The notes: generated by a model not told the origin, from the sequence alone. A stretch of 64,000 nt of DNA from Alphaproteobacteria bacterium WMHbin7 (GCA_002753155.1 PDZW01000016.1:1-64000); one strand, 5' to 3'; shown: positions 7,832 to 18,163, numbered from the stretch's first letter. Program-made: numbers and translations.

Positions 7832-8893
7832 ATGAGCAGCGCCTATCGCTGGATGATGACGGCCCCCGGCCAGCCCATGGTCAAGGAAAGCTTCACCCCC
7901 GATCCCAAGGACGGCGATGTGGTGGTTGAGGTGGCGGGCTGTGGCGTCTGCCATACCGATCTTGGCTATTATTATGATGGCGTGCGCCTGAACCATCCCC
8001 TGCCCCTGGCCCTGGGTCACGAGATCAGCGGCTATGTGCGGGCTGCGGGCAAGGGCGCCGAACACTGGATCGGAAGACCGGTGCTGGTTCCCGCCGTCAC
8101 CCCATGCGGCACCTGCGATCTGTGCAAAAGCGGCAAGGGCACCATCTGCCGGGCCCAGAAGATGCCCGGCAACGATATTCAGGGCGGCTTTGCTAGCCAC
8201 ATCGTCGTCCATTCGCACGGCCTGTGCCCAGTGGACATGGACAAGCTGGCCAAGGCAGGGCTGGAACTGGCCGATATCTCCGTGGTGGCCGATGCCGTCA
8301 CCACCCCCTATCAGGCGGTGCTGCAGGCCGACATCAAGCCGGGCTCGCTGGCCGTGGTGATCGGCGTGGGCGGTGTTGGCGGCTATTGCGTTCAGATGGC
8401 GGCCGCTTTCGGCGCCACCGTGGTGGCCCTGGATGTCGATGCGAAGAAGCTTGAAGTCATCTCCCAGCACGGCGCCGCCAAGACCATCAATGTCCGCGAG
8501 GTCGATCCCAAGGACTTGAAGAAGATCATCGGCGGTTTCGCCAAGGAAAAGGGTTTGCCCAGCACCTGCTGGACCATCCTGGAATGTTCGGGAACCGCTG
8601 CGGGCCAAGGCACTGCCTGGAACCTGTTGGTGCATGGCGCAACACTCTGCGTGGTCGGTTTCACCATGGACAAGGTGGAAGTGCGCCTGTCCAACCTGAT
8701 GGCCTTCCATGCCCGCGTGCTGGGCAACTGGGGCTGTCTGGTCGAGAATTATCCGGCAGCCCTTGACATGGTGCTTTCGGGCAAGGTGCAGGTGAAGCCC
8801 TTTGTCGAGCATCACCCGCTCTCACAGATCAACGACATCTTCGAAGCCGTGCACAGCCACAAGCTAACGCGGCGCGCCATCCTGATTCCTTAA
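7832..8893 (+). CDS. had: 6-hydroxycyclohex-1-ene-1-carbonyl-CoA dehydrogenase
   Basis: 353-residue zinc-type, NAD-dependent alcohol dehydrogenase that oxidises 6-hydroxycyclohex-1-ene-1-carbonyl-CoA to the 6-oxo compound. Visible motifs are GCGVCHTD (catalytic zinc Cys at about 40), GHE, the structural-zinc lobe [15 protein letters not shown], and the Rossmann GVGGVGGY. Identity within the large ADH family comes from close resemblance to Had and from gene order had-oah-dch-bcrCBAD, as in Thauera and Magnetospirillum. The start at 7832 follows GAGGAGAC. It is the first gene of the operon. Confidence 0.9.
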   Translation: MSSAYRWMMTAPGQPMVKESFTPDPKDGDVVVEVAGCGVCHTDLGYYYDGVRLNHPLPLALGHEISGYVRAAGKGAEHWIGRPVLVPAVTPCGTCDLCKSGKGTICRAQKMPGNDIQGGFASHIVVHSHGLCPVDMDKLAKAGLELADISVVADAVTTPYQAVLQADIKPGSLAVVIGVGGVGGYCVQMAAAFGATVVALDVDAKKLEVISQHGAAKTINVREVDPKDLKKIIGGFAKEKGLPSTCWTILECSGTAAGQGTAWNLLVHGATLCVVGFTMDKVEVRLSNLMAFHARVLGNWGCLVENYPAALDMVLSGKVQVKPFVEHHPLSQINDIFEAVHSHKLTRRAILIP

Positions 8894-8914
8894 TTCTTGC
8901 AAGGGAAAGAACCG

Positions 8915-10042
8915 ATGTCCTCGACTACCGCCGCCATCGTCAAAGCCACGGCGCCTGCCGATCTCAAGGACCACAATCTGGCGCCTTTGAACAAGACGCC
9001 GGGCGTGATCTTCGAGAAGCGTCCGGCCCGAAATCACGACGGATCGGTCGTTCCCGGCCTTTATAACGCCTGGATCGTCCTGGACAATCCCAAGCAGTTT
9101 AATTCCTACACCACCGACATGGTCAAGAACGTCATCTTGGCCTTCCGCGAAGCTTCGAACATGCGCGACGTGGTGGCTGTGGTCTTCACCGGTGTTGGCG
9201 ACAAGGCTTTCTGCACCGGCGGCAACACCAAGGAATATGCCGAATATTACGCGGGCAATCCCCAGGAATACCGCCAGTATATGCGCCTGTTCAACGACAT
9301 GGTCTCGGCCATTCTGGGCTGTGACAAGCCGGTGATCTGCCGCGTCAACGGCATGCGCATCGGCGGCGGCCAGGAAATCGGCATGGCCTGCGATTTTACC
9401 GTAGCCCAGGATCTGGCCCGCTTCGGCCAGGCAGGCCCCAAGCATGGTTCGGCCCCCATCGGCGGCGCCACCGATTTTCTGCCTGTGATGATCGGTTGCG
9501 AGCAGGCCATGGTCTCGGGTTCGCTCTGCGTGCCCTGGTCGGCCCACAAGGCCTATCGCACCGGCATGATCATGGAGATCGTCCCCGGCCTGAAGGTGGA
9601 AGGCGATTACGTGCCCAACCCCCTGGTCATCACGGATCGTTATCTCGACGCTTTCGGGCGCATCGTGCTGGGCGAGCCTAAAACCGGCGACGAGCTTAAG
9701 AAAGGCAAGGACATCCTGGCCAAGGGCACCGTGGATCTGTCGGCGCTGGACGCCAAGATCGAAGAACTGTGCACCACCATCCTGCACACCTTCCCCGACT
9801 GCTTCACCAAGACCATCGCGGAACTGCGCAAACCCAAGCTGATCGCCTGGAACGCCAACAAGGAAAACAGCCGCGACTGGCTGGGCCTCAACATGATGAC
9901 CGAGGCCAATACGGGATTCCGCGCCTTCAACGAAGGCCCCAAGGATAATCGCGAGATCGATTTTGTGGCGTTGCGTCAGGCCTTGGCGGCGGGAACGCCC
10001 TGGACGCCCAACCTGATCGACAGCCTGATGCCCAAGGCCTAG
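8915..10042 (+). CDS. oah: 6-oxocyclohex-1-ene-1-carbonyl-CoA hydrolase
   Basis: 375-residue crotonase-superfamily hydrolase that adds water to, and opens the ring of, 6-oxocyclohex-1-ene-1-carbonyl-CoA to give 3-hydroxypimelyl-CoA. Crotonase features include the oxyanion-hole segment DKAFCTGGNTKEYAEYY and NGMRIGGGQEIGMACDF. The length is typical of Oah and about 110 residues longer than ordinary enoyl-CoA hydratases. The ATG at 8915 follows AAGGGA, 21 bases after had. The TTG at 8897 is a less likely start. Confidence 0.92.
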   Translation: MSSTTAAIVKATAPADLKDHNLAPLNKTPGVIFEKRPARNHDGSVVPGLYNAWIVLDNPKQFNSYTTDMVKNVILAFREASNMRDVVAVVFTGVGDKAFCTGGNTKEYAEYYAGNPQEYRQYMRLFNDMVSAILGCDKPVICRVNGMRIGGGQEIGMACDFTVAQDLARFGQAGPKHGSAPIGGATDFLPVMIGCEQAMVSGSLCVPWSAHKAYRTGMIMEIVPGLKVEGDYVPNPLVITDRYLDAFGRIVLGEPKTGDELKKGKDILAKGTVDLSALDAKIEELCTTILHTFPDCFTKTIAELRKPKLIAWNANKENSRDWLGLNMMTEANTGFRAFNEGPKDNREIDFVALRQALAAGTPWTPNLIDSLMPKA

Positions 10043-10054
10043 GGACAAAACGAG

Positions 10055-10825
10055 ATGAGCGACACGCCCTTAAAGGTAACGTTGGATGGAGACGGAAAAC
10101 TCCTCCGCCTGCGGCTCAACATGCCCAAGCCCAACATCGTCGATGCCGCGATGATCGCAGCACTCTCCAAGGCTCTGGACGGCCATGCAGGCCAGAAAAA
10201 TCTGCGGGCCGTGCTGCTGGAACATGAAGGGCCGCATTTCAGCTTCGGCGCCAGCGTGGCCGAACACATGCCCGATCAGTGCGCGGACATGCTGAAAACG
10301 CTGCATGCGCTGATTCTGAAGATGGTGGCCTATCCGGTGCCCATTCTGGTCGCCATCAAGGGCCAGTGCCTGGGCGGCGGCCTGGAAGTGGCGCTGGCGG
10401 GCCATCTGATGTTCGTCTCACCCGATGCCAGGCTGGGCCAGCCGGAAATCCAATTGGCGGTCTTCGCGCCCGCGGCTTCTTGCCTTCTGCCCGAGCGACT
10501 GCCCCGGGCGATGGCCGAGGACATGCTCTATTCCGGCCGTTCGATCACCGGCGCCGAGGCAGCAGGGTACGGCCTGGCCAATGGCGCAGGCGATGACCCC
10601 GAGGCGGCAGCGCTGGCCTATTTCGATGCGCATCTGGCCAAACATTCGGCCTCCAGCCTGCGCTTTGCGGTGACAGCCGCGCGCCAGGACCTGATCGAAC
10701 GCGTTACCAAGCGCATCGCTTTCGTCGAAGAGCTTTATCTAAAATGCCTGATGGCATCCAAGGATGCCGTCGAGGGTCTTTCCGCCTTTATCGAAAAACG
10801 TCCCGCCCGCTGGGAGGATCAATAA
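10055..10825 (+). CDS. dch: cyclohexa-1,5-diene-1-carbonyl-CoA hydratase
   Basis: 256-residue crotonase-fold hydratase that acts on the dienoyl-CoA product of benzoyl-CoA reductase to form 6-hydroxycyclohex-1-ene-1-carbonyl-CoA. The oxyanion-hole elements HFSFGASVAEH and IKGQCLGGGLEVALAGH are present. It starts 12 bases after oah and is followed immediately by bcrC, the standard cluster order, which supports the specific name over generic enoyl-CoA hydratase. Confidence 0.9.
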   Translation: MSDTPLKVTLDGDGKLLRLRLNMPKPNIVDAAMIAALSKALDGHAGQKNLRAVLLEHEGPHFSFGASVAEHMPDQCADMLKTLHALILKMVAYPVPILVAIKGQCLGGGLEVALAGHLMFVSPDARLGQPEIQLAVFAPAASCLLPERLPRAMAEDMLYSGRSITGAEAAGYGLANGAGDDPEAAALAYFDAHLAKHSASSLRFAVTAARQDLIERVTKRIAFVEELYLKCLMASKDAVEGLSAFIEKRPARWEDQ

Positions 10826-10827
10826 TC

Positions 10828-11988
10828 ATGGGAACGCAAGAAATCGTCGCTAAGTGTCAGGCCATCTTCGATGACCTGAATTTCACCGTCGCTCGCGAAT
10901 GGAAGGCCGCCAAACCAGGGCGCAAGGTGATCGGCTTCATGCCTGTCTATGTACCGATGGAACTTATCCATGCCGCCAACGCGCTTCCCTTGGGCATCAT
11001 GGGCGGCGGCGATTCGATGGAAGTCATCCATGGCGACGCCTATTATCAGTCCTATATCTGCCGCATCCCGCGCTCGACCATCGAACTGGGCGTTACCGGG
11101 CGCCTCGACTTCGTCGATATGATGCTGTTTCCCTTCGTCTGCGACGTCATCCGCAATCTCTCGGGCATCTGGAAGATGATGTTCCCGAACGTGGTGTCGC
11201 GCTTCTTCGACACGCCGCAGAATTTTGACGAGAAGATCGGCGGCACCTATTACGAACACGAGCTTCTGGAACTGAAGGAAGCCATCGAGCAGGCCACCGG
11301 CAACAAGATCACCGACGAGGCGCTTCGTAACTCGATCAAGCTTTACAACGAAAACCGCAAGCTGATCTGGAGCCTTTACGACTCCAGAGCCAAGGAACCC
11401 TGGAAGTTTCCGACCTGGGAAATCTATCTCTTGATGCGGGCAGGTCTTCAGATTCCGGTGGACGAGCATAACCAGATGCTGAAGGACTACATTGCAGCCG
11501 CCCATGCCGAGGACAAGCCCAAGCGCGACAATTCCAGAATCGTGCTGAACGGCTCGTTCTGCGAACAGCCTCCCTTGAACCTCATCAAATCGATCGAGAT
11601 GGCGGGCTGTTATGTGGTCGATGACGACTATGTGCTGGTCAACCGCTTCCTGACTGAAGACGTTCCCCTGGAAGGCGATCTGCTTAAGAACCTGTCGACG
11701 ACCTATCTCAAGCACTCGGTCGAAACCTCGTGCAAATACGTGCCCAAGGAAGAAGACAAGGGAAAGTATCTCCTGAACCGCATCAGCCAGTGTCAGGCCG
11801 AGGGCGTGATCTTCGCCGCCCCCAGCTTCTGCGATCCGGCCCTTCTGGACCGGCCCATGCTGTCGCACCGCGTCTCCGAGAACAACATTCCTTCGATTTC
11901 CTTCAAATACGCCGAGAATTCCGGCCAGATGCAGCCCATCCGCGAACAGGCCGGAACTTTCGCCGATTCAATCAAGCTGTGGAGTTGA
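10828..11988 (+). CDS. bcrC: benzoyl-CoA reductase, gamma subunit
   Basis: 386-residue subunit of the ATP-dependent class I benzoyl-CoA reductase (BcrABCD), which reduces benzoyl-CoA to the 1,5-dienoyl-CoA. BcrC with BcrB forms the module that holds the substrate and a [4Fe-4S] cluster; both belong to the 2-hydroxyacyl-CoA dehydratase D family. Here the family segments KVIGFMPVYVPMELIHAANALPLGIMGGG and the Cys-containing QSYICRIPRS and IRNLSGIW parts are visible. The start at 10828 follows GGGAGGATC, two bases after dch. It is the first of four contiguous subunits in the Thauera-type order C-B-A-D. Confidence 0.95.
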   Translation: MGTQEIVAKCQAIFDDLNFTVAREWKAAKPGRKVIGFMPVYVPMELIHAANALPLGIMGGGDSMEVIHGDAYYQSYICRIPRSTIELGVTGRLDFVDMMLFPFVCDVIRNLSGIWKMMFPNVVSRFFDTPQNFDEKIGGTYYEHELLELKEAIEQATGNKITDEALRNSIKLYNENRKLIWSLYDSRAKEPWKFPTWEIYLLMRAGLQIPVDEHNQMLKDYIAAAHAEDKPKRDNSRIVLNGSFCEQPPLNLIKSIEMAGCYVVDDDYVLVNRFLTEDVPLEGDLLKNLSTTYLKHSVETSCKYVPKEEDKGKYLLNRISQCQAEGVIFAAPSFCDPALLDRPMLSHRVSENNIPSISFKYAENSGQMQPIREQAGTFADSIKLWS

Positions 11989-11992
11989 TGCC

Positions 11993-13282
11993 ATGAGCGC
12001 CGAGAAAGAAGCCGTCAAAGACGAATCGATGCTGCTGCAAAAGGCGATGATTTCCCGCAATTACGACGCCATCACCAGCAAGCACGAAACCGGCCGCAAG
12101 GTCGTCTCCACCTTCGTTCCGGGCAACCTGAACGAATTGGTCATGTGCTTTGACATGCTGAACAACCTGCCCGAGATCAACGCCATTCAGGCGGGCATGC
12201 GCAAGCTGTCGGGCGGCTATATCATGGAAGCCGAGAAGGGCGGACATTCCGAAGATGTCTGCACCTATGTGAAGGCGGATATCGGCCAGATGGCCAGGGG
12301 CAACATCGCCCCCAACGGCAAGCCCTTCCCCGACCCCGACATTCTTCTGCTCTCTTATACCGGCTGCTACACCTTCATGAAATGGTTCGAGCTGCTGCGC
12401 GAGCAGTACAAATGCCCGACGGTGATGGTGCATGTGCCCTATCAGGGCGACGGCCACACCACCCAGAACATGCGCGACTATATCGTCAAGCAGTTGAAGG
12501 AAGAGGTAATCCCCACCTTCGAGCGCATTTCAGGCAAGAAATTCGATATCGACCTTCTGCGCGAATTGATGACCCGCTCGGCCAAGGCCGAGGACGATCT
12601 GGTCTGGGTGATCGAGACCGCCAAGCACAAGCCGTCGCCCATCGACGCCTATTTCGGCGCGGTCTATTACGTCGGCCCCATCTTCTCGGCCTTCCGGGGC
12701 ACACAGGAAGCCGTCGATTATTACAAGGTTCTGAAGAAGGAAATCCAGTACCGCATCGACAACAAGATGGGCCCCATCACGCCCGAGGGCGAGATGAAGG
12801 AGCAGAAATACCGCATCGTCGTTGAGGGTCCGCCCAACTGGACCAACTACCGCGAATTCTGGAAGATGTTCTACGACGAAGGCGCCGTGGTGGTGGCCAG
12901 TTCCTATTCCAAGGTCGGCGGCACCTACGACATGGGATTCCGTCACGATCCCAAGAATCCGCTGGAAAGCCTGGCCGACTATTGCCTGGGTTGCTACACC
13001 AACCGCAATTTGCCGACCCGTGTCGATATTCTTGAGAAATACATCAACGACTACGAGGCCGACGGGCTGCTCACCAACTCGATCAAGAGCTGCAACAGCT
13101 TCTCGGCAGGGCAGTTGATGATGATGCGCGAAGTCGAGAAGCGCACCGGAAAACCCGGCGCCTTCATCGAAACCGATCTGGTCGATCCGCGCTATTTCTC
13201 GGCCGCCAACGTGAAGAATCGCCTGGAAAGCTATTTCCAGATGATCGAACAAAAGCGCCGCGGCGTAAAGTCTGCGGCTTAA
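11993..13282 (+). CDS. bcrB: benzoyl-CoA reductase, beta subunit
   Basis: 429-residue partner of BcrC, from the same dehydratase-D family. Recognisable parts are the N-terminal [31 protein letters not shown] region, [15 protein letters not shown] with a likely cluster-ligating Cys, and the C-terminal [11 protein letters not shown] and [11 protein letters not shown] segments. The gene begins four bases after bcrC, which implies translational coupling. Its length and position agree with the Thauera aromatica enzyme. Confidence 0.95.
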   Translation: MSAEKEAVKDESMLLQKAMISRNYDAITSKHETGRKVVSTFVPGNLNELVMCFDMLNNLPEINAIQAGMRKLSGGYIMEAEKGGHSEDVCTYVKADIGQMARGNIAPNGKPFPDPDILLLSYTGCYTFMKWFELLREQYKCPTVMVHVPYQGDGHTTQNMRDYIVKQLKEEVIPTFERISGKKFDIDLLRELMTRSAKAEDDLVWVIETAKHKPSPIDAYFGAVYYVGPIFSAFRGTQEAVDYYKVLKKEIQYRIDNKMGPITPEGEMKEQKYRIVVEGPPNWTNYREFWKMFYDEGAVVVASSYSKVGGTYDMGFRHDPKNPLESLADYCLGCYTNRNLPTRVDILEKYINDYEADGLLTNSIKSCNSFSAGQLMMMREVEKRTGKPGAFIETDLVDPRYFSAANVKNRLESYFQMIEQKRRGVKSAA

Positions 13283-13295
13283 GGAGGACAACCAG

Positions 13296-14600
13296 ATGCG
13301 TTGCTTCATCGGGATCGATCTCGGATCGACCACCACCAAGTCGGTGCTGATGGACGAGAACATGAAGGTTCTCGGCCGTGGCATTACCGGCTCGCGATCG
13401 AACTATGATATCGCGGCTGCCGTCACCAAGCAGGAGGCCAAGATCGGCACCCGCTTCACGCTGTTTCGCGACAGGCTGGCCAGCAACGGCAAGGCCCAGG
13501 ACGCCGAGCATCTGATTAGCGATTTGGAACGCACCTTCCGCCTCGAGCAGTTCTTGTACATGCTGTCCGAGTTGGAAAGCACCTGCGACGGATTTGTTTC
13601 TGGCCCCCGCGTGGTGGGCAAGGAAAGCATCATCCGCGAAGCCCTCGACACCGTGTTCAAGAATTTGCGCTCCGAGGCCATCGGCATCTATGGTCCCAAC
13701 GCCGCCCGCAAGTCCGACTTTTTCCGCGACATCGCGGGCTCGCGCTACATGGCGCTGGCCGAAGACGTCGCCAAAAAGGCCGATCTGAATTTCGACCTGT
13801 TGGTCAATATCTACGACAAGTCGATCAACGAAATCGAGAACCGCATGTCGTCGGACGACGATGTGTCGAAATGGTTTGTCAAAGCGCTTGATCGCGTTCT
13901 GGCCGACGGCAGCACGCTGAACAAGGAGAACATCACGTCGGCGATGAACGATACGCTGTCGATCCCCTTGGACGAGACCTATGTGGTAGGCACCGGCTAT
14001 GGCCGCGTGCGCCTGCCCTTCCCCAAGGAACATATCCGTTCGGAAATCCTCTGCCACGGCCTGGGCGCCCATATGATGTTCCCCGGGACCCGCACAGTGC
14101 TCGACATCGGCGGCCAGGATACCAAGGGCATTCAAGTTGACGAGAACGGCATTGTCGAAAATTTCCAGATGAACGACCGCTGCGCCGCCGGTTGTGGCCG
14201 CTATCTCGGCTATATCGCCAACGAGATGAACATGGGCCTGCATGAACTGGGACCCATGGCCATGAAGGCCAACAAAGTCTCTCGCATCAATTCAACCTGC
14301 ACGGTCTTCGCCGGCGCCGAGTTGCGGGATCGCCTTTCGCTGGGCGAAAAGCGCGAGGACATTCTGGCCGGCCTGCACCGCGCCATCATCTTGCGCGCCA
14401 TGTCGATTTTATCCCGCGCCGGGGGCATTCGCGACGAATTCACCTTCACCGGGGGCGTGGCCAAGAACGAGGCCGCCGTGCGCGAACTGAACAAGCTGGT
14501 CGAAGAAAATTACGGCAAGCTGAAAATCAACATCGACCCCGATTCCATCTATACCGGGGCTCTGGGCGGCGCCACCTTCGCGCACCGCGCCTGCAACTGA
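13296..14600 (+). CDS. bcrA: benzoyl-CoA reductase, alpha subunit (ATPase)
   Basis: 434-residue ATP-hydrolysing electron activator of the ASKHA/BadF-BcrA family. The N-terminal phosphate-binding loop [13 protein letters not shown] and the second loop [12 protein letters not shown] are clear. The cysteines in [12 protein letters not shown] and NSTCTVFA are expected to ligate the [4Fe-4S] cluster shared with BcrD. The start follows AAGGAGGACAACCAG, 13 bases after bcrB. Confidence 0.95.
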   Translation: MRCFIGIDLGSTTTKSVLMDENMKVLGRGITGSRSNYDIAAAVTKQEAKIGTRFTLFRDRLASNGKAQDAEHLISDLERTFRLEQFLYMLSELESTCDGFVSGPRVVGKESIIREALDTVFKNLRSEAIGIYGPNAARKSDFFRDIAGSRYMALAEDVAKKADLNFDLLVNIYDKSINEIENRMSSDDDVSKWFVKALDRVLADGSTLNKENITSAMNDTLSIPLDETYVVGTGYGRVRLPFPKEHIRSEILCHGLGAHMMFPGTRTVLDIGGQDTKGIQVDENGIVENFQMNDRCAAGCGRYLGYIANEMNMGLHELGPMAMKANKVSRINSTCTVFAGAELRDRLSLGEKREDILAGLHRAIILRAMSILSRAGGIRDEFTFTGGVAKNEAAVRELNKLVEENYGKLKINIDPDSIYTGALGGATFAHRACN

Positions 14601-14618
14601 GCCAAAGGGAGAACGCGC

Positions 14619-15467
14619 ATGACCACACTTTATACTGCGGGTATCGATATCGGCTCGGGTGCTGTGAAGTCCGTTTTGTTCAAGCATGAAGACGGCAAGG
14701 AGACCTGGCTGGCCAAGCGCGTCGATCGCATCCGCACACGCGATCCCCTGCTTCTGGCCCAGGAATCCTACCAGGATGTGCTGGCCCAGGCGGGAGTCAA
14801 GGAATCCGACGTGGCCTACATGGCCACCACGGGAGACGCCGAGAATCTGAAATTCTCGACCGGCCACTTCTATTCCATGACCACGCATGGCCGCGGCGGA
14901 GTCTATCTGGTGGCCGATGCCAGGGCAGTGCTGGATGTGGGCGCACTCAATGGCCGGGCGATTCGCATCGATGGGCGCGGTAAGGTCGAAAATTACCGCA
15001 TGACCAGCCAATGCGCCTCAGGCTCGGGCCAGTTCCTGGAGAATATCGCCCGCTATCTGGGCATCGCCCAGGACGAAATCGGATCGCTTTCGAAACAGGC
15101 CGACAATCCCGAGAAAGTTTCGTCGATTTGCGCCGTTCTGGCCGAAACCGACGTCATCAACATGGTCTCTCGCGGCATCTCGGCACCTAACATATTGAAA
15201 GGTATCCATCTTTCAATGGCGACGCGCTTGGCCAAGCTGTTAAAGACCATCGGCGCCAAAGATGGCGTGGCCGCCATGACCGGCGGTTTGGCCCTGGATG
15301 ACGGCCTTGTCCAGGCCTTGAACGAGGCATTGGTCGAGGAAAAGATGAACATAGTTGTCAAAGGCCACCCAGATTCGATATATGCAGGCGCAATCGGCGC
15401 CGCACTCTGGGGTGCCTTCCGCCACGAAAAGCTGGCCCGACTGGGCCAACTGGCCAAGGCGGCCTGA
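14619..15467 (+). CDS. bcrD: benzoyl-CoA reductase, delta subunit (ATPase)
   Basis: 282-residue second ATPase of the BadF-BcrA family, forming the AD module with BcrA that drives electrons from ferredoxin into BcrBC. The ATP loops AGIDIGSGAVKSVLF and VLDVGALNGRAI and the cluster cysteines in SQCASGSGQFLE and SSICAVLAET are visible. The length equals that of the Thauera homolog. It starts 18 bases after bcrA with AAAGGGAGAA upstream. Confidence 0.95.
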   Translation: MTTLYTAGIDIGSGAVKSVLFKHEDGKETWLAKRVDRIRTRDPLLLAQESYQDVLAQAGVKESDVAYMATTGDAENLKFSTGHFYSMTTHGRGGVYLVADARAVLDVGALNGRAIRIDGRGKVENYRMTSQCASGSGQFLENIARYLGIAQDEIGSLSKQADNPEKVSSICAVLAETDVINMVSRGISAPNILKGIHLSMATRLAKLLKTIGAKDGVAAMTGGLALDDGLVQALNEALVEEKMNIVVKGHPDSIYAGAIGAALWGAFRHEKLARLGQLAKAA

Positions 15468-15497
15468 CCATTTACGCCAACTGAAGGACCCTAACCC

Positions 15498-15740
15498 ATG
15501 GCTTTGTTGATCACCGAAGACTGCACCTGCTGCGACGCCTGCGTTCCCGTTTGCCCCAACAAGGCAATCTCGGCTGGCGACACCATCTATCTCATCGAAC
15601 CCGCCAAGTGCACCGAATGCGTGGGTGCCGAGGACAGCCCGCAGTGCCAGTTGGTCTGCCCGGCCGACTGCATCACGCAGGACCCCAAGCATGTCGAGAC
15701 CAAGGAACAGCTTGAGGCCAAGTACAAGGGCCTGCACTGA
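15498..15740 (+). CDS. fdx: 2[4Fe-4S] ferredoxin, donor to benzoyl-CoA reductase
   Basis: 80-residue ferredoxin. The first motif is CTCCDACVPVCPN (CX2CX2CX3CP); the second is CTECVGAEDSPQCQLVCP (CX2CX8CX3CP). The eight-residue insertion between the second and third cysteines of one motif plus a C-terminal extension are typical of the Alvin/Thauera-type low-potential ferredoxins. In Thauera the gene ending the bcr operon encodes the electron donor to the reductase; here it is in the same place, 30 bases after bcrD. The ferredoxin-reducing enzyme (2-oxoglutarate oxidoreductase, korAB) is not in the window. Confidence 0.93.
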   Translation: MALLITEDCTCCDACVPVCPNKAISAGDTIYLIEPAKCTECVGAEDSPQCQLVCPADCITQDPKHVETKEQLEAKYKGLH

Positions 15741-15886
15741 TTACATTTGTCCCTCGGCCTCGCGGTCACGCCTGCTTTGCAGGCTTAAATGTATCAGTCG
15801 GCGAAGCCGACGGCGCGACCTTGGCCGCCGCCTCAATGGCGGCTGATTGGCGAGTTGTCAAAGATCGATCCGCTTACAGTTTCAAA

Positions 15887-15910
15887 GGGCCGGGGAAACC
15901 CGGCCCTTAT
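15887..15910. terminator. hairpin at the end of the bcr operon / GGDEF gene
   Basis: Perfect eight-base stem GGGCCGGG (15887-15894) and CCCGGCCC (15899-15906) with a GAAA tetraloop between convergent fdx and the CHASE4-GGDEF gene. It lacks a good T-run on either strand, so termination efficiency is uncertain. A second small hairpin, GTCGGC-GAA-GCCGAC (15797-15811), lies between it and fdx. Apart from these, 15741-15906 shows no gene. Confidence 0.5.
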
Positions 15911-17496
15911 GATTCCTGGGGGGCCTGCCCTTCTTGCTGATCCGGCAGGCAATTGAGCGTTTCGGCATGGCAGCGCCAGGTATTGCCACCCGCCGACTTG
16001 GCCCGGTACATGGCGATATCGGCCTTACGCAGAAGATCATCCACCGTTGCGCCGTCATCTGGATAGACGGCAATGCCGATACTGCAACTGCGCCCATGAC
16101 GGATATCTTCCGGCGGCAAGGGCTGCTTGAAGACAGCCAGAATACGCTTGGCCAGTTCCGCCGGTCCGGTCACCAGGGGAAGATTCTCGGCCAGCACCAG
16201 GAATTCGTCGCCGCCGAAACGCGCCAGCGTGTCCGACTCGCGCAGGACGCCTTTCAGCATCCCGGCGATGGCCACCAGCAGACGGTCACCCGCCTGATGG
16301 CCCAAGGTGACATTCACCTCCTTGAAGCCGTCCAGATCGAGCAAAAGGACCGCAACATGGGTTCTGTTGCGCTTGGCCAGGGTCAGGGCATGCTCGGCCC
16401 TTTCGGCAAAGAAGGTGCGGTTGGGAAGATCGGTCAGGCTGTCCATATGCGCCAAGTGGTTGATCCGTTCCAGCATGCCGCCCACTTCGCGCGTTACATC
16501 GGCCAATTCGCCGCTTCCCCTAGGCGAGGGAAGTGTGCCCGATCCCGTCGTTTGAATGCCCTTGGCCAGATCGATCAGAGGCTGGGTGACCTGTATGCGC
16601 AGCAGAAGATAGACCAGCCCCATCAGAAACACGCCGCTGACCGCCAGAACGATCAGGGCGATCTGCAAGCTATCCATGCCCTGCATGATGATCGTACGGC
16701 TTCTTTCCGTGGTCAGAAGGAAGATTGGACTGCCGCCCAGATCATAGACCGACGCCGAGGCCGATATTCTGTTCCGCCCCTCATCAACGGCCAGACGGAC
16801 TTCACCCGGAACCTGCAGGGATAAAAGGCGAGACTGGGGCGACCCAGCCTCAAGCTGGCCAAGGGCAAAGCCTGTCACTTCGACGCCGATGCGTTGAGAC
16901 ATGGCGGCCAGACGATGCTCGTTCAGAAGCTTTCCAACGATGAGAAAGCCGCGCACGGGTCCTTCGAAATGGCTGGTGACAATGGGACGCGACGCCACCA
17001 GCATGACCCCCAAGGGGGTTTGCATGAATCCCTTCAGACCGACATCCGTTTCCTTGATACCGATCAGGGGATGATCCAGCGGCAGGTGCTGGCCGGGAAA
17101 GGCGCCATGAGGCTTGGGCATGGGCTGGTCGGGATCAAGCGCCCTTCCCCAGATGGTTTTGCCTTGGGGATCGACGAGCCACATCAGAGAGACATGTTGC
17201 TCAAGCATCACCTTGGTTTCCAGATTGCTCTGAAGAAAGGCCTGATTGCGATCCTTGGCGAACTGATAGACATCGTCCCAGGCCGACCAGTCGGTGGCGA
17301 ACCGATCAAGCTGTACGAGCTGATCGTCAAATTCCGCCTGAACGCGGCGCATATCCTCGCGAGCCCCCTGCTCCTCCAGAACCGCGAAGCGGGGCAGCAC
17401 GATTTTGCCAAGGACAAGCGCATCCACGGCCAGCAAAAGCAGCAAGGCGGCAGCAACCAATGCCCCAACCCGATTGGCGATCGTCATCCTGACCAA
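15907..17496 (-). CDS. CHASE4-HAMP-GGDEF diguanylate cyclase
   Basis: 529-residue membrane sensor that should make c-di-GMP. An N-terminal membrane segment (about 10-30) is followed by a periplasmic region resembling CHASE4 (about 40-260, with DWSAWDDVYQF, typical of that domain). A second membrane segment (about 280-300), a HAMP linker and a GGDEF domain (about 350-510) with intact FGGDEF follow. It lies between the bcr operon and the GNAT pair, convergent with the former. There is no evidence that it takes part in benzoate metabolism. Confidence 0.85.
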   Translation of the reverse strand: MVRMTIANRVGALVAAALLLLLAVDALVLGKIVLPRFAVLEEQGAREDMRRVQAEFDDQLVQLDRFATDWSAWDDVYQFAKDRNQAFLQSNLETKVMLEQHVSLMWLVDPQGKTIWGRALDPDQPMPKPHGAFPGQHLPLDHPLIGIKETDVGLKGFMQTPLGVMLVASRPIVTSHFEGPVRGFLIVGKLLNEHRLAAMSQRIGVEVTGFALGQLEAGSPQSRLLSLQVPGEVRLAVDEGRNRISASASVYDLGGSPIFLLTTERSRTIIMQGMDSLQIALIVLAVSGVFLMGLVYLLLRIQVTQPLIDLAKGIQTTGSGTLPSPRGSGELADVTREVGGMLERINHLAHMDSLTDLPNRTFFAERAEHALTLAKRNRTHVAVLLLDLDGFKEVNVTLGHQAGDRLLVAIAGMLKGVLRESDTLARFGGDEFLVLAENLPLVTGPAELAKRILAVFKQPLPPEDIRHGRSCSIGIAVYPDDGATVDDLLRKADIAMYRAKSAGGNTWRCHAETLNCLPDQQEGQAPQES

Positions 17497-17587
17497 CCTT
17501 CCCCACCCCTCCCTAGACGCGCCGCACTTGAAAAACGAGCCTATCTCGCTTTACCTACCAACTCAAGGTCGTGAAGAGGGCAAAAAA

Positions 17588-17611
17588 AACGCGGGGAAAA
17601 GACCCCGCGTT
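17588..17611 (-). terminator. terminator after the GNAT pair
   Basis: Nine-base stem AACGCGGGG (17588-17596) and CCCCGCGTT (17603-17611). On the minus strand it is followed by a run of eight T. It ends the two-gene acetyltransferase unit starting at 18643. Confidence 0.9.
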
Positions 17612-17638
17612 CAAGTTGATCCACATCCAGCGGCCGGG

Positions 17639-18163
17639 TCAACCGACCCGACGGGAGAAGGAGAGACGCTGGGAGGGATAAAAACCACACCGCTTCAGGA
17701 AGGCCAGAAGCGCGAAATTGTCCCAACTGACCGTGGTGGTCACCTGCTCGACCTTCAGCGAGGACAGATTGGACAAAAGCTGACTGAGAAGGGCGCGACC
17801 GACATCGCGCCCGGCGTAACCGGGATTGACCCCCATGGTTTCGATGACCGCCGTCGCCTCGGTGCGACCGAATTCACCGAAATCGACCCTGGCCATCAGA
17901 AAGCCCGCAAAGCCTCCCTCCAACTCGGCGACCAAGGATAAGCGAACACCCGACTCGCGCAGGACTTCCTCCATCTTGCGCTTATAGAAGGCCTTGCGGT
18001 CACGCCCGGTGATCTTGCGGTCGGTGGCGATGACATTTTGAAGATCAGCCTCGGTCATCGAACGCACCGGAATGCGGTCCCTGGACAGCGCCTCGTAATC
18101 GTCGCCGGAAGGGTCTGACAGATTGACTTCCTGAGAAACCGTAGGAACCTTGCTGCGCGCCAT
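17639..18163 (-). CDS. GNAT N-acetyltransferase, BadL-like paralog 2
   Basis: 174-residue acetyltransferase. After an N-terminal tail of about 30 residues comes the GNAT core: TEADLQNVIATDRKITGRDRK, the beta-4 strand ending AVIETMGVNPGYAGRDVGRALL (acetyl-CoA binding, R/Q-X-X-G-X-G/A-like) and the C-terminal FLKRCGF. The D-X-K-I-T-G motif near the start is shared with the proteins at 18182 and 21092, so the three are paralogs. It follows the 18182 gene by 18 bases and is probably in one unit with it. By analogy with R. palustris BadL it may acetylate aminobenzoates; this is inferred. Confidence 0.8.
   Translation of the reverse strand: MARSKVPTVSQEVNLSDPSGDDYEALSRDRIPVRSMTEADLQNVIATDRKITGRDRKAFYKRKMEEVLRESGVRLSLVAELEGGFAGFLMARVDFGEFGRTEATAVIETMGVNPGYAGRDVGRALLSQLLSNLSSLKVEQVTTTVSWDNFALLAFLKRCGFYPSQRLSFSRRVG

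Noticed and set aside
10828-15467. Possibility that the reductase is of the Azoarcus BzdNOPQ type or the ATP-independent BamB type
   Set aside because: The subunit order and lengths (386, 429, 434 and 282 residues) and the ferredoxin at the end fit the Thauera-type BcrCBAD; no tungsten-enzyme genes are present.
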